Notes: generated by a model from the letters alone, not told the origin. A stretch of 64,000 bases of DNA from Acetobacter lovaniensis (GCF_014207635.1 NZ_JACHIE010000015.1:1-64000); one strand, 5' to 3'; shown: positions 12,456 to 20,373, numbered from the stretch's first letter. Program-made: numbers and translations.

Positions 12456-12872
12456 ATGCTGCTCGGTCTCGGTATTGTCCTTGGCTTCGCCAGTATCGGC
12501 TTTCTGTGCTGGCTGCTGTTTCTCTGTGCGGTCTATGCCGCACCGCTGTTCGTGGCGGCGATGGTCTGCACCATGCTCTACGACCATGCCATGATGTCTG
12601 GCGCTCACGCCATCCTTGCGGGCATCGCTGCCGGGATCATGGTGCTGGCGTTCGGTCAGGCGATCCTGGCGTCCTCGCGCGACCCCGCGCTCCGGACATT
12701 GGTGTCGCTCCTGCTCGCCCTGCCGACCGCGCTGGCGGGGTTTGGTATGACACTGGGGTTCAGCGGTATGGGCGATATGGGCACCATTCCGGCCTACCTT
12801 TTCGCGACGTTCGGGGCGCTATGCGTGGGCGGGGCGGCATGGACACGGCTCTGCGCCATTCAGCCCGTGTAA
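12456..12872 (+). CDS. Small integral membrane protein, unknown function
   Basis: 138 aa from the ATG at 12456, which has AAAGGA 8 nt upstream. It is strongly hydrophobic with about four membrane segments (residues ~2-25, 28-44, 53-72, 82-103, then a final segment near the C-terminus). There are no catalytic motifs. Codon use resembles the backbone genes. Nothing equivalent is seen in the visible part of element 2. I do not recognise a family. Confidence 0.6.
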   Translation: MLLGLGIVLGFASIGFLCWLLFLCAVYAAPLFVAAMVCTMLYDHAMMSGAHAILAGIAAGIMVLAFGQAILASSRDPALRTLVSLLLALPTALAGFGMTLGFSGMGDMGTIPAYLFATFGALCVGGAAWTRLCAIQPV

Positions 12873-13493
12873 GTCCCGGTGGCAGGAACCCATTTCGGTC
12901 AATCCCCGTTGCGCGGCCGCTGGCGGACCAGGGTTCAGGATAGGGCAGCGCCTTCCTTTCAGCGAGAGATGCCCGGCACAGGCCCAACCGGAGTAAAACG
13001 GCGACCAGCTTCGGTGCGGAAAACGCATGTCGTTCTGCCGGCGTGACTGGCGGCCCGGCGTCAACGTCCGGTCTGTCGAGCAGGAAGGGCAGGGAACATG
13101 GTACTGACCAGCGGGTTCTTCCGGCGAAAGATACGGTTCGATCTGCATGTTGTCGGGAAACGGATATCCCTCCGACACCCTGAGCCCTCTCACGGAACAT
13201 GACGGACTGAGCTGTCTCCCATAACGCTGCCGGTGCCGCACACCATGGCCTCTCGATATGGCCGATCTGCCCGAAGAGCGGCTTCGCCTCGCCCGGCTAT
13301 GGCGCAACGGCGTCCCGCAACTTTCTTCCCCTGCCGGCTGCGCCGTCATTCCTCGCGAAGCAACAAAGTTCCGTGCCGCCGTCCTCCGCGTTGCTCCGGC
13401 CTGCACGCAGGTGCGCCGCCGGTCGTCTCCGGGCTGTCGATGGCCATCGAGGCCACGGTGGTCGCGGCCCGATACAAGCCAGGAGACAGGACA
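12873..13493. other. 620-bp gap with no convincing gene
   Basis: Open frames exist on both strands but they are Arg/Ser/Pro-rich shadows typical of GC-rich DNA and none has a good start. A perfect 14-bp palindrome TCGATGGCCATCGA lies at 13437-13450, about 45 bp before the DUF736 start, and could be a regulatory or partition site. Long stretches here are free of stop codons only by composition. Confidence 0.4.
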
Positions 13494-13811
13494 ATGATCA
13501 TCGGTTCATTCAAGAAGGTCGGCGAGGGTTACGAAGGCGAAATCGTCACCCTGACACAGAAAATCCGGGGTATCCGCTTCGTGCCCGAAGCCAACCGGGC
13601 CAGCGACAATGTTCCCAACTTCCGGGTCCAGATCGGAAAACTTGAAGCCGGGGCCGCCTGGATCAAGCACACCACAGACTGGCGCGAATATCTCAGTGTG
13701 AAGCTGGACGATCCGACCCTTCCCGGTCCGATCTTCGCCAGCCTCTTCGAAGACGAAGGGGGCGCCTACAACCTGGTCTGGACCCGCCAGCGCCCGCGTA
13801 ATGGAGACTGA
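13494..13811 (+). CDS. DUF736 family protein (first copy)
   Basis: 105 aa. It starts MIIGSFKKVGEGYEGEIVTLTQ and ends with a VWTRQRPRNGD tail; the middle contains NFRVQIGKLEAGAAWIKHTTDWREYLSVKLDDPTLPGPIFASLFEDEGG. This is the DUF736 pattern found repeatedly on alphaproteobacterial ICEs. The start has AGGAGACAGG upstream. A second DUF736 gene follows traF at 19159. The function is unknown. Confidence 0.88.
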   Translation: MIIGSFKKVGEGYEGEIVTLTQKIRGIRFVPEANRASDNVPNFRVQIGKLEAGAAWIKHTTDWREYLSVKLDDPTLPGPIFASLFEDEGGAYNLVWTRQRPRNGD

Positions 13812-13820
13812 CCACCCCCG

Positions 13821-13855
13821 GCCCCTCCGGTTCGCCGGAGGGGCTTTCTTCTTCA
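13821..13855. terminator. Bidirectional rho-independent terminator
   Basis: A perfect 10-bp stem GCCCCTCCGG / CCGGAGGGGC (13821-13830, 13835-13844) with a TTCG loop is followed by TTTCTTCTT. It sits between the convergent DUF736 and XRE regulator genes. Confidence 0.85.
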
Positions 13856-13861
13856 GGCCAG

Positions 13862-14113
13862 TTATGGCTTCCCGTCGGTCGGTGCCTCTTCTGTCGCGAC
13901 AACGTGGCTTTCATCCAGTAACGCCGCCGGCCGCACGCCCAGCGCCTGCGACGCATGCCACAGCGAGAGCAGCGTCGCGTTCTGGCGCCCGGTCTCGATC
14001 CAGCTGATATAGGCGCGGTCCACGCCCATCCGTTCCGCCAGGGCTTCCTGGCTGAGGCCGGCGCCGCGTCGCAGGCGCCTCACGTTCGCGCCGAAAAGTC
14101 CTCGGATGTCCAT
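13862..14113 (-). CDS. XRE-family transcriptional regulator
   Basis: 83 aa, essentially one helix-turn-helix domain (residues 8-62: NVRRLRRGAGLSQEALAERMGVDRAYISWIETGRQNATL) plus a short acidic tail. It is divergent from the activator gene at 14384, with a 270-bp region of dyads between them. In the Mesorhizobium symbiosis ICE a small helix-turn-helix repressor (QseC) controls transfer near fseA. This protein could play a comparable part, but that is inference from size and position. Confidence 0.88.
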   Translation of the reverse strand: MDIRGLFGANVRRLRRGAGLSQEALAERMGVDRAYISWIETGRQNATLLSLWHASQALGVRPAALLDESHVVATEEAPTDGKP

Positions 14114-14133
14114 CCGCAGGATAGGAACGATTT

Positions 14134-14233
14134 GTGTATTATCGCGCTACGTATTATAATACACGGAACGTCAAACGCCTTCTCCCGTGATGCGCTATGG
14201 GCATCACGTGATGTCGCGGAAACTGAAGTTTCC
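14134..14233. promoter_or_regulatory. Cluster of dyads between XRE regulator and FseA-like gene
   Basis: Four symmetric sites lie within 100 bp. GTGTATTAT (14134-14142) / ATAATACAC (14156-14164) is next to the XRE start and is the likely XRE operator. CGTGATGC (14186-14193) / GCATCACG (14201-14208) overlaps the palindrome CATCACGTGATG (14202-14213). GGAAACT (14218-14224) / AGTTTCC (14227-14233) follows. AT-rich TATTATAAT at 14152-14160 could supply a -10 box. Confidence 0.55.
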
Positions 14234-14383
14234 TGCCCGTCTGGCGTGAATTGCTCCTCAATATCGAAACTACCCGGTCCTTGCCGGATATGTTCGGGAT
14301 CGCCTCCCTGAGTCTTCGGGACTACCCGTTTCGGTCCTGCACCGGATACTGGGTCGAATCCATGACATATCGGGGAGGGGGAC

Positions 14384-15170
14384 GTGCCGACAATCCGGCC
14401 GTGGGATGCCGCGCCCCTTCGTCGCGCCTTCGCCGGGCTCGACCCTGCCGGCCTCGCCCAGGAATGGCTACGACACAACCCGGCCTACCGGCGCGATCAT
14501 GCAGCAACCATGAGGACGGGCAAGGTTGACGCCGAGGCATGGCGCGCTTTCGCCCGTCGCTGGGGGTTGCGTTTTCCCTGTCGATCCTGACCTTCCCGCA
14601 TGGCTTGCCCCCGCTTTCTGGGATCCGGACATCGCGCCGGAGGTCGCCGTGCGTGGCGACGGGGGTGACATTCTGCTTCGGCTGGCACCCTATGTCCGTG
14701 TACGACATGACGGTCCCGATGGCATCCATCTCGTGCTGGACAGCGATTCTGGCGTGCTACGCATCGTCATTGTGGTCGATCGGCAGCCCGACGCGCCAGG
14801 AACCTGGTTCGTCATCGATGACGGGCACCTCGCGACCCGTCTGACCTGCGTTGCGCGCTTCGGCCGCCTGCTTGCCGGTCAATTACCCGGCCCAATTCCA
14901 CCCGTCCTGCGCCTGAGTTCTCAGCAGAAACTCCGCCAGATACGCATGCTTTGCATCGCCGAAGGTCGGCGCACGGGAGTGGCGACACGCCGGATCGCGG
15001 CGGGCATCTACGGCGAGCGCATCCTGCACCTGTCCCGCAATGAATGGCGCGCCAGTTCATGGCACCGGGCTTTCTACCGCGACCTCGACGGTGCCGGGTT
15101 CTACCTGAACGGCGGTCACATCGCCCTCCTTCAGGGGCTGAAGCAGGGGGGTGACATTTTGGCGGCCTGA
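14384..15170 (+). CDS. fseA: FseA-like activator (DUF6499 + DUF2285) joined by +1 frameshift
   Basis: Two frames form one protein. Frame 1 starts with GTG at 14384 (GGGAGGGGG upstream) and encodes a DUF6499-like domain ending ...RRWGLRFPCRS at a stop. The frame shifted +1 continues FPVDPDLPAWLAPAFWDPDIAPEV and the DUF2285 domain to 15170. The natural join is at TTT CCC T, skipping T14579, giving about 261 aa. Element 2 breaks at exactly the same codons. In Mesorhizobium ICEMlSymR7A, programmed +1 frameshifting fuses the equivalent two genes into FseA, which activates excision genes. The conserved slip site here supports the same mechanism. The RdfS-like gene follows 97 bp downstream. Confidence 0.8.
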
Positions 15171-15267
15171 ACTTTGTCATCCCTCCCCAAGCCTCATTTT
15201 CCGGCAGCGTCCTCCCATGAGCCGCGACATTCCGCACGTGGCCCGATCCATCGGGAGGAAAGACCCC

Positions 15268-15567
15268 ATGCGTGTCCAGCCGACACTGCCACCGCGCTAT
15301 CTGCGCACCCCGGACGCGGCCAATTTCGTTGGCCTGTCCATCCGCACCCTCGAAAAACACCGGAGCTGTGGCACTGGTCCGCTCTACCGCCAGCTTGGTG
15401 GCCGGATCGTCTATGCCGTGGAAGACCTCTGCGCTTGGGCCGATCTGAACGTCAGGCTGTCCACCGGTGACGGTGGCGGCATCCCGATGCCGTCCGACCC
15501 CCGTGCGTATCTCGTGCGATTGCAGGCCAGGGTCCGTCGGGCGGCGCGGCGGAGTGCCGGACGATGA
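15268..15567 (+). CDS. RdfS-like helix-turn-helix protein (AlpA/MerR-type)
   Basis: 99 aa from the ATG at 15268, with GGGAGGAAAG upstream. The core PRYLRTPDAANFVGLSIRTLEKHRSCGTGPLYRQLGGRIVYAVEDLCAWADLNVRLST is the winged-helix excisionase-like fold shared with RdfS, the recombination directionality factor of Mesorhizobium ICEs. There RdfS works with a tyrosine integrase. Here the integrase is a serine type, so the protein may instead, or also, regulate the rep/tra operon it heads. Its end overlaps the repA start. The paralogue in element 2 is at 60502. Confidence 0.82.
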   Translation: MRVQPTLPPRYLRTPDAANFVGLSIRTLEKHRSCGTGPLYRQLGGRIVYAVEDLCAWADLNVRLSTGDGGGIPMPSDPRAYLVRLQARVRRAARRSAGR

Positions 15568-16640
15568 TGCCGGCATCCGAAACCTGGCGTCAGCCCGACC
15601 GGCGCTTCGTGGTCTCCGGGCCTGCCAGCCCGCGTGACATCCGCGATCTGATGGATCGTCCGTTCTTCGCGCTCGGGAAAATGCCGCGTCATGAGCCGAT
15701 CCGTCACCGGTCCGGCTACAGCGAAGTTCACGTCGTGTCCTCCGGCGATGCCGGGCTGGCGACACTCATGGATGCCGATGTGCTGCTCTGGCTTGCCGGG
15801 CAGCTCAGGGGCGCGCTGAACGAGGGGCAATGGATTTCCCGCCATGTCCGCTTCACGCCCTGGCGGCTGTTCCAGGACCTCGGCTGGGATGCCGGCGCGC
15901 ATCAGTACCGCCGTCTGCGTGGTGCGCTGGCCCGCCTCGCGGTCACGACGGTGATGACGAATATCCGCAATGGTCCGGACTGGCGGGACCGGCCGTTCGC
16001 CTGGGTCAGTGATGTCCGTGTCTCCCGTGATGATGGTGTCGCCCTGACACTGCCGGAGTGGTTCCTCGCTGCTGTCACTGAGCCCACACGCGTGCTGACC
16101 GTGCATCCGGCCTATTTCCACATGGGGAGTGGAATCGGACGCTGGCTTTACCGGTTCGCCCGCCGACGTGTCGGACGGCAGAAGGGACGATGGCTGTTTG
16201 ATTTCACCGAATTGCATGGCCGTTCCGGCACGCTGATGCAACGATATGATTTCGTGCTCGCGCTGGGAAAGATCGTTCGGGTGCAATCGCTTCCGGGATA
16301 CCATCTTTCGACCTGTCTGCGACATGGCACCGACTATCTGCGGATCGAAGCAACGACGCCGCCCACAGGGCCTGTGGAGAAGCCTGTGGAACCACTCGTT
16401 GCCACAACGGTGGAAAAACACGTTGGAACAGATACGGTTGTATCGTTGGGTCGTTCAAAAAACCACTATGTAAACCATTGTTCCAGAAGAAAAACCGCGA
16501 GCCGTAACTTCTTAACTTATAAGTACAATACTATATGTAGTAGTACGAAGGGTATTTTTCGAGATAATTTCGACCCGTCCGGACATGGCAAAAAAGAGGC
16601 TCGGGAAGCGGTCGCGGATCGCGGGGCAGGTGTCCCATGA
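15564..16640 (+). CDS. repA: Replication initiator protein A (RepA)
   Basis: 358 aa. The conserved RepA core runs from DLMDRPFFALGKMPRHEPI through WISRHVRFTPWRLFQDLGWDAG, GRWLYRFARRRVGRQKGRWLFDFTELHGRSG to LPGYHLSTCLR (residues ~28-265). The last ~85 residues are unlike the family and are encoded by AT-rich DNA (16480-16560), which probably contains the origin. ICE RepA proteins allow rolling or theta replication of the excised circle. The stop overlaps the DUF2840 start by ATGA. A parA gene often found after repA in such ICEs is absent. Confidence 0.88.
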   Translation: MMPASETWRQPDRRFVVSGPASPRDIRDLMDRPFFALGKMPRHEPIRHRSGYSEVHVVSSGDAGLATLMDADVLLWLAGQLRGALNEGQWISRHVRFTPWRLFQDLGWDAGAHQYRRLRGALARLAVTTVMTNIRNGPDWRDRPFAWVSDVRVSRDDGVALTLPEWFLAAVTEPTRVLTVHPAYFHMGSGIGRWLYRFARRRVGRQKGRWLFDFTELHGRSGTLMQRYDFVLALGKIVRVQSLPGYHLSTCLRHGTDYLRIEATTPPTGPVEKPVEPLVATTVEKHVGTDTVVSLGRSKNHYVNHCSRRKTASRNFLTYKYNTICSSTKGIFRDNFDPSGHGKKEAREAVADRGAGVP

Positions 16641-17125
16641 CCGACCGTTCTTTCTGGCCATGGGGCGATATGCTCACCACGGTCGAACTGACCTGGATCG
16701 AGAAGCGCATCGAGCACTGGATCCGCTTTGGGCATCCCGTCGAGGATCGCATTCTCGACCGTCGGCGCAGGCTGATGAGCTTCACGCCAGACAGCGTGTT
16801 CGCCTTCATCCGCTGGGCCGCGAACGATTTCGGCACCGTGGTGTCCTGCATCGACATCGTGCGCGCGGTCGGGGCGCAGGAAGCCCGCCAGACCGTGCCG
16901 TTCGTGCGCCCCGGTGGTGAGAGCCTGCTGCGCCAGAGCGGCTGGCCGAAGGTGCGTCGCGTGCTGGAGGCCATCGACGGCGTGGAGGCGCTGGGCATCG
17001 ATCCCACTGCCGCCTGTCCCGATCACTGGCGGCACCTGCATCACCGCTTCACAGCGGCGCAGGAGCCACGTCCCTACACGCGCGAACGTCATCAGGCGTG
17101 GTTGCGCCGGAGGGCCGCGTCATGA
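16637..17125 (+). CDS. DUF2840 family protein
   Basis: 162 aa. Typical DUF2840 features are the N-terminal LTTVELTWIEKRIEHWIRFGHPVEDRILDRRRRLMSF, the segment FIRWAANDFGTVVSCIDIVRAV, and the C-terminal PRPYTRERHQAWLRRRAA. It is overlapped at both ends by ATGA junctions with repA and the methyltransferase gene. The function is unknown, but it is a constant member of this tra operon. Element 2 has the same gene at 61887. Confidence 0.88.
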   Translation: MTDRSFWPWGDMLTTVELTWIEKRIEHWIRFGHPVEDRILDRRRRLMSFTPDSVFAFIRWAANDFGTVVSCIDIVRAVGAQEARQTVPFVRPGGESLLRQSGWPKVRRVLEAIDGVEALGIDPTAACPDHWRHLHHRFTAAQEPRPYTRERHQAWLRRRAAS

Positions 17126-18474
17126 CGCGCATCCCCCTTCCCACGGGCATCGCCATGCCCTATGCGCCGCCGCGTGTGCTGGACCTGTTCGCGGGGGCGG
17201 CCGGCGGCTGGACACTGGGCCTGCACCGGGCTGGCTTCGTCACCGTCGCCGCCTGCGAGATCGTCCCGTGGCGACGTGTGCTCTACGCGGAGAACAACTC
17301 CCATGTCCGGCTCTACGACGACATCCGCACCCTCACCGCAGGGCGACTTGTTTCCGATCTCGGTTTCCTGCCCGACCTTATCGCGGGCAGCCCGCCGTGC
17401 CAGGACATCAGCAGCGCCAACACCAGGGGCAAAGGCATCGACGGCGCGCGGTCGGGTCTCTACCTCGAAGCCGTCCGCCTGGTCGGAGAATGCCGCCCTC
17501 GCTGGTTCGCTTTTGAGAACAGCGCTAACCTCCGAACTCGCGGCGCGGACCGGCTGCTCGACGCGCTGGAGGCGCTCGGCTACGCCGTTGAAGCGTGCGT
17601 GGTGGGTGCTGGAGATGTCGGCGCCTGCCATGTCCGCAAACGGTCCTGGCTCATTGGCCACGATCCCCGACAGCTTGCCCACACCGGTCTCGCAGTCACA
17701 GCAGGGCGGGATGCGGATGGAAGGGGGATCGGGTGCGCGGGCGGCGATGAAGGCGTCGGGTCTGTACGACGTCTTCCGGGGGACGACCTTGCCCACGCCG
17801 ATGGCGACGTACGGCATGAAGGACGGGGCGGGCGGGGGAGTCGGCTCGACATACCCGTTCCGGGCGATCCTCGCGACGCCGCGCGCTTCGGATGCCGGGA
17901 GGGGTGGCCGGGGCGACGTGCTGGCGCAGATGACGGGGCAGGAAAACCGTCACGCGGGCATGCCGACGCCGAGGGCCTCGGACATGGCGGCGGGCGGTCA
18001 CGGAGCGCCGGGCCGGATGGGCACAGTGCGTCACTGCCTGCGGGCGGCGGCGCTGGAAACGCTGCCGACGCCGACGAAACGGGACAGCCGGATGGACGGG
18101 TGGAGCGATGCCTACGACCGGCGGAAATCACCGACGATGGACGCGGTGATGGATGGTGCGATGACGGGCCGGGCGCCACCGGATCGCTGGGCAGGAGCAC
18201 GGGCACTGGCGATGCTGCTGCGGAACCATGGGCTGACTGGAACGGCGGCCCTGCCGCTCACCTACGGCTGGATGATGGGCTTTCCGCCTGGCTGGCTCGC
18301 ACGCGCGTTGCGCTCGGCGATGGACGCCGGGCGTCTGCCGCCAGCCTCGTCGTCGAGGTGTTCGGTGACGCGGTCGTCCCGGACATCCCCGAAGCCATAG
18401 GTCGGGCCATTCTGCGGGTCGAATACGCGCTCGACATGGTCCTCGCGCGTGCGTCGGTGGGAGATGTGTCATGA
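17122..18474 (+). CDS. C5 cytosine methyltransferase with anomalous central region
   Basis: 450 aa from the ATG at 17122. Motif I LDLFAGAAGGWTLGLHRAG, motif IV AGSPPCQDISSAN with the catalytic Cys (~93), motif VI FENSANL, and a motif X-like FGDAVVPDIPEAIGRAI near the C-terminus are all in one frame. The central ~200 residues are low-complexity Gly/Asp/Ala/Arg, whereas the +1 frame over 17640-18330 encodes family-like repeats (LATPRASDA, LPTPTKRDSRMDGW, YGWMMGFPPGWL) typical of the target-recognition region. This suggests two compensating frameshifts or a dual-frame gene. It sits inside the DUF2840-traF junction with ATGA overlaps on both sides and is missing from element 2. Confidence 0.7.
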   Translation: MTRIPLPTGIAMPYAPPRVLDLFAGAAGGWTLGLHRAGFVTVAACEIVPWRRVLYAENNSHVRLYDDIRTLTAGRLVSDLGFLPDLIAGSPPCQDISSANTRGKGIDGARSGLYLEAVRLVGECRPRWFAFENSANLRTRGADRLLDALEALGYAVEACVVGAGDVGACHVRKRSWLIGHDPRQLAHTGLAVTAGRDADGRGIGCAGGDEGVGSVRRLPGDDLAHADGDVRHEGRGGRGSRLDIPVPGDPRDAARFGCREGWPGRRAGADDGAGKPSRGHADAEGLGHGGGRSRSAGPDGHSASLPAGGGAGNAADADETGQPDGRVERCLRPAEITDDGRGDGWCDDGPGATGSLGRSTGTGDAAAEPWADWNGGPAAHLRLDDGLSAWLARTRVALGDGRRASAASLVVEVFGDAVVPDIPEAIGRAILRVEYALDMVLARASVGDVS

Positions 18475-19100
18475 CCCGGCGTGCCTGGTTCTTCACCACG
18501 TATCTCGCTGTGCTCGGTGTGGGTGCTTCGCTGGCGATTCATCCCACGCCGCGCTGGGTCTGGAACGAGACGGTCAGCGTGCCGGTCGGACTGTATCGTA
18601 TCCAGCCCACCGTGCCGATCCGCGTCGGCGACATTGTCGCGCTCCGTCTTCCCGAGCGCGAGGCGACGCTACTGGCGACACGCGGCTACCTGCCGTTCGG
18701 CGTGCCACTGCTCAAGCCCGTCGCGGCCCTTGCAGGGCAGAGTGTCTGCCGTAACGGCGTGCATGTCACCATCGACGGAAAGCCTGTCGGTGATGCGAAA
18801 CCCATCGACCATCGGGGCCGGGCGCTGCCGGTCTGGCAGGGCTGTCAACGTATCGCACCGGGGCAGGTTTTTGTCATGAACGCTGCCATGCCAACCAGTC
18901 TGGACGGGCGGTATTTCGGTGTCTTGCCGATGGACACCGTCATCGGACGCGCCGTGCCGGTGCATGTCAGGACGGGAGAGGCCGAGCCACCGCCGCCGCA
19001 TTTCGATCCCCTTCCGGAACTCGGCGCTCCGATCCGGGAACGGCCGCGCCTGGCACCACCCATGATGCCCATGAAACCGGGCGAACCGCCGATCGAATGA
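18471..19100 (+). CDS. traF: TraF, S26 signal-peptidase-like transfer protein
   Basis: 209 aa. An N-terminal membrane segment (residues ~5-25) precedes the S26 serine/lysine dyad: Ser in ETVSVPVGLYRI (~38) and Lys in VPLLKPVAALAGQ (~82). The block SLDGRYFGVLPMDTVIGRAVPV is the conserved C-terminal part. TraF of RP4 cyclises the TrbC pilin, and trbC is present at 29884. A proline-rich tail of ~40 residues exceeds the element 2 homologue. The start overlaps the methyltransferase stop. Confidence 0.9.
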   Translation: MTRRAWFFTTYLAVLGVGASLAIHPTPRWVWNETVSVPVGLYRIQPTVPIRVGDIVALRLPEREATLLATRGYLPFGVPLLKPVAALAGQSVCRNGVHVTIDGKPVGDAKPIDHRGRALPVWQGCQRIAPGQVFVMNAAMPTSLDGRYFGVLPMDTVIGRAVPVHVRTGEAEPPPPHFDPLPELGAPIRERPRLAPPMMPMKPGEPPIE

Positions 19101-19158
19101 CGATCGTAAGGCACACGGATTTTCCATCATCCCTACCATTTCCGAAAGGATTTTTCCC

Positions 19159-19500
19159 ATGAGCCAGATCGGATTTTTTACCCGCACCGCTGATGGTTTC
19201 GCCGGACGGGTGCGCACTCTGTCGCTGGACGCCGAACTGACCTTCGTGCCAGCGGAAAACAACGGCGCGGAAAACGCCCCGGATTATCGCATCCATCTCG
19301 GTGATGGCGATTCAGCATTGGAGATCGGTGCCGGGTGGAAACGCACCGGGGAGCGCGTCGGTGAATATATCTTCATCGTGCTCGACGATCCCGCTTTCAT
19401 GCAGCCAATCCGAGCCACGCTGTTCCAGGCCGGGCGCGGCGGGCGTGAATGGCAACTGGTCTGGAATCGCTCCACGAAACGTCAGGGAGGTCGGGAATGA
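19159..19500 (+). CDS. DUF736 family protein (second copy)
   Basis: 113 aa, starting MSQIGFFTRTADGFAGRVRTLSLDAELTFVPAE and containing APDYRIHLGDGDSALEIGAGWKRTGERVGEYIFIVLDDPAFMQPIRATLF, the DUF736 signature. A good AAAGGA lies upstream of the ATG. Its stop overlaps the transglycosylase start (ATGA). Element 2 has the matching gene at 62988. The function is unknown. Confidence 0.9.
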   Translation: MSQIGFFTRTADGFAGRVRTLSLDAELTFVPAENNGAENAPDYRIHLGDGDSALEIGAGWKRTGERVGEYIFIVLDDPAFMQPIRATLFQAGRGGREWQLVWNRSTKRQGGRE

Positions 19501-20180
19501 ATGCCCGGTTTTTCTGGTCCGGCAGTATACTTGCCATGCTCGCGCTAACGCTCTCGCCGACCATCGCCCGCGCGCAGGATTTCGACGATCTGGTGCGTCA
19601 GGCGGCGGCACGGAATGCGATCCCGTCGACGTGGGTGCGGGCGGTTCTGCAAGCCGAAAGTGCCGGAGATCCGCATGCGGTTTCGGGTGCTGGTGCGATG
19701 GGCCTGATGCAACTCATGCCGGGCACCTGGCAGGAAGTCCGGCGCACGCTCAATCTGGGGGCCGATCCCTTCGATCCGCGTGACAATATCGCGGCCGGGG
19801 CAGCCTATCTGCGATGGCTGCACGACCGCTATGGTGATGCGGGATTCCTTGCCGCTTACAACGCCGGTCCCGGTCGTTATGACGAACATCTGGCGACCGG
19901 TCGGCCATTACCCGCCGAGACGGTTTCCTACGTTGGGTCTATCGTCCGGCTGATCGATGATCAGTCGTTCAGCGTGCATTTTTCCATCACTCCAGCGCGT
20001 GACTGGACTTCCGCCACGCTCTTCATTTCCGGCAGCGAAAATGCGTTTCCATCGTCCTCTCAAGGCATTTTTTTAAGCCGATCCGGGCAGGGGATTTTCA
20101 GTCCGTCCGTGCTCTTCGCAGGTCATGTCCATAACGCGCCGGGAGTGGGTTCGACGCAGGGGGCGGAGCAGGGGAAGTGA
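19497..20180 (+). CDS. Lytic transglycosylase (SLT type) of the conjugation system
   Basis: 227 aa. A signal peptide (residues 1-26, ending ARAQ) is followed by an SLT domain: the catalytic Glu in LQAESAGDPHAVSGAGAMGLMQLMP (~63) and FLAAYNAGPGRYDEHL (~130). It locally opens peptidoglycan so that the type IV secretion channel can be built, like VirB1/TrbN. The ATG at 19497 is chosen for the signal peptide. The C-terminal ~65 residues are not conserved with the element 2 copy. Confidence 0.9.
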   Translation: MNARFFWSGSILAMLALTLSPTIARAQDFDDLVRQAAARNAIPSTWVRAVLQAESAGDPHAVSGAGAMGLMQLMPGTWQEVRRTLNLGADPFDPRDNIAAGAAYLRWLHDRYGDAGFLAAYNAGPGRYDEHLATGRPLPAETVSYVGSIVRLIDDQSFSVHFSITPARDWTSATLFISGSENAFPSSSQGIFLSRSGQGIFSPSVLFAGHVHNAPGVGSTQGAEQGK

Positions 20181-20286
20181 ATCATAAAAACCCTGGAAAA
20201 GGACAGAAAAAGTTAGGGCTGGATAAAAGGCCGCACATCGCGGCTCGGTCGGGGTGGCGGTTTTTCGGGGTTTTTAAGGTCTTGCC

Positions 20287-20315
20287 GCGAGGTGCCTGGA
20301 TTTCCCGCACCTCGC
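20287..20315. other. Candidate oriT inverted repeat
   Basis: GCGAGGTGC (20287-20295) and GCACCTCGC (20307-20315) form a perfect 9-bp dyad with an 11-bp centre, in the 190-bp space just upstream of the relaxase gene. This is a usual place and form for an origin of transfer. No nick-site consensus can be assigned by eye. Alternatively it may be a transcriptional signal for the relaxase gene. Confidence 0.45.
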
Positions 20316-20373
20316 GTCTGGGTGTCATCTCCTTGATCTGGCGCGATGTTTCGCACGGTGCAGGGCATTTGTC

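Noticed and set aside
12819-13406. 195-codon minus-strand frame in the 620-bp gap
   Set aside because: Low-complexity Arg/Ser/Pro content, no ribosome-binding site, overlaps the membrane protein gene end.
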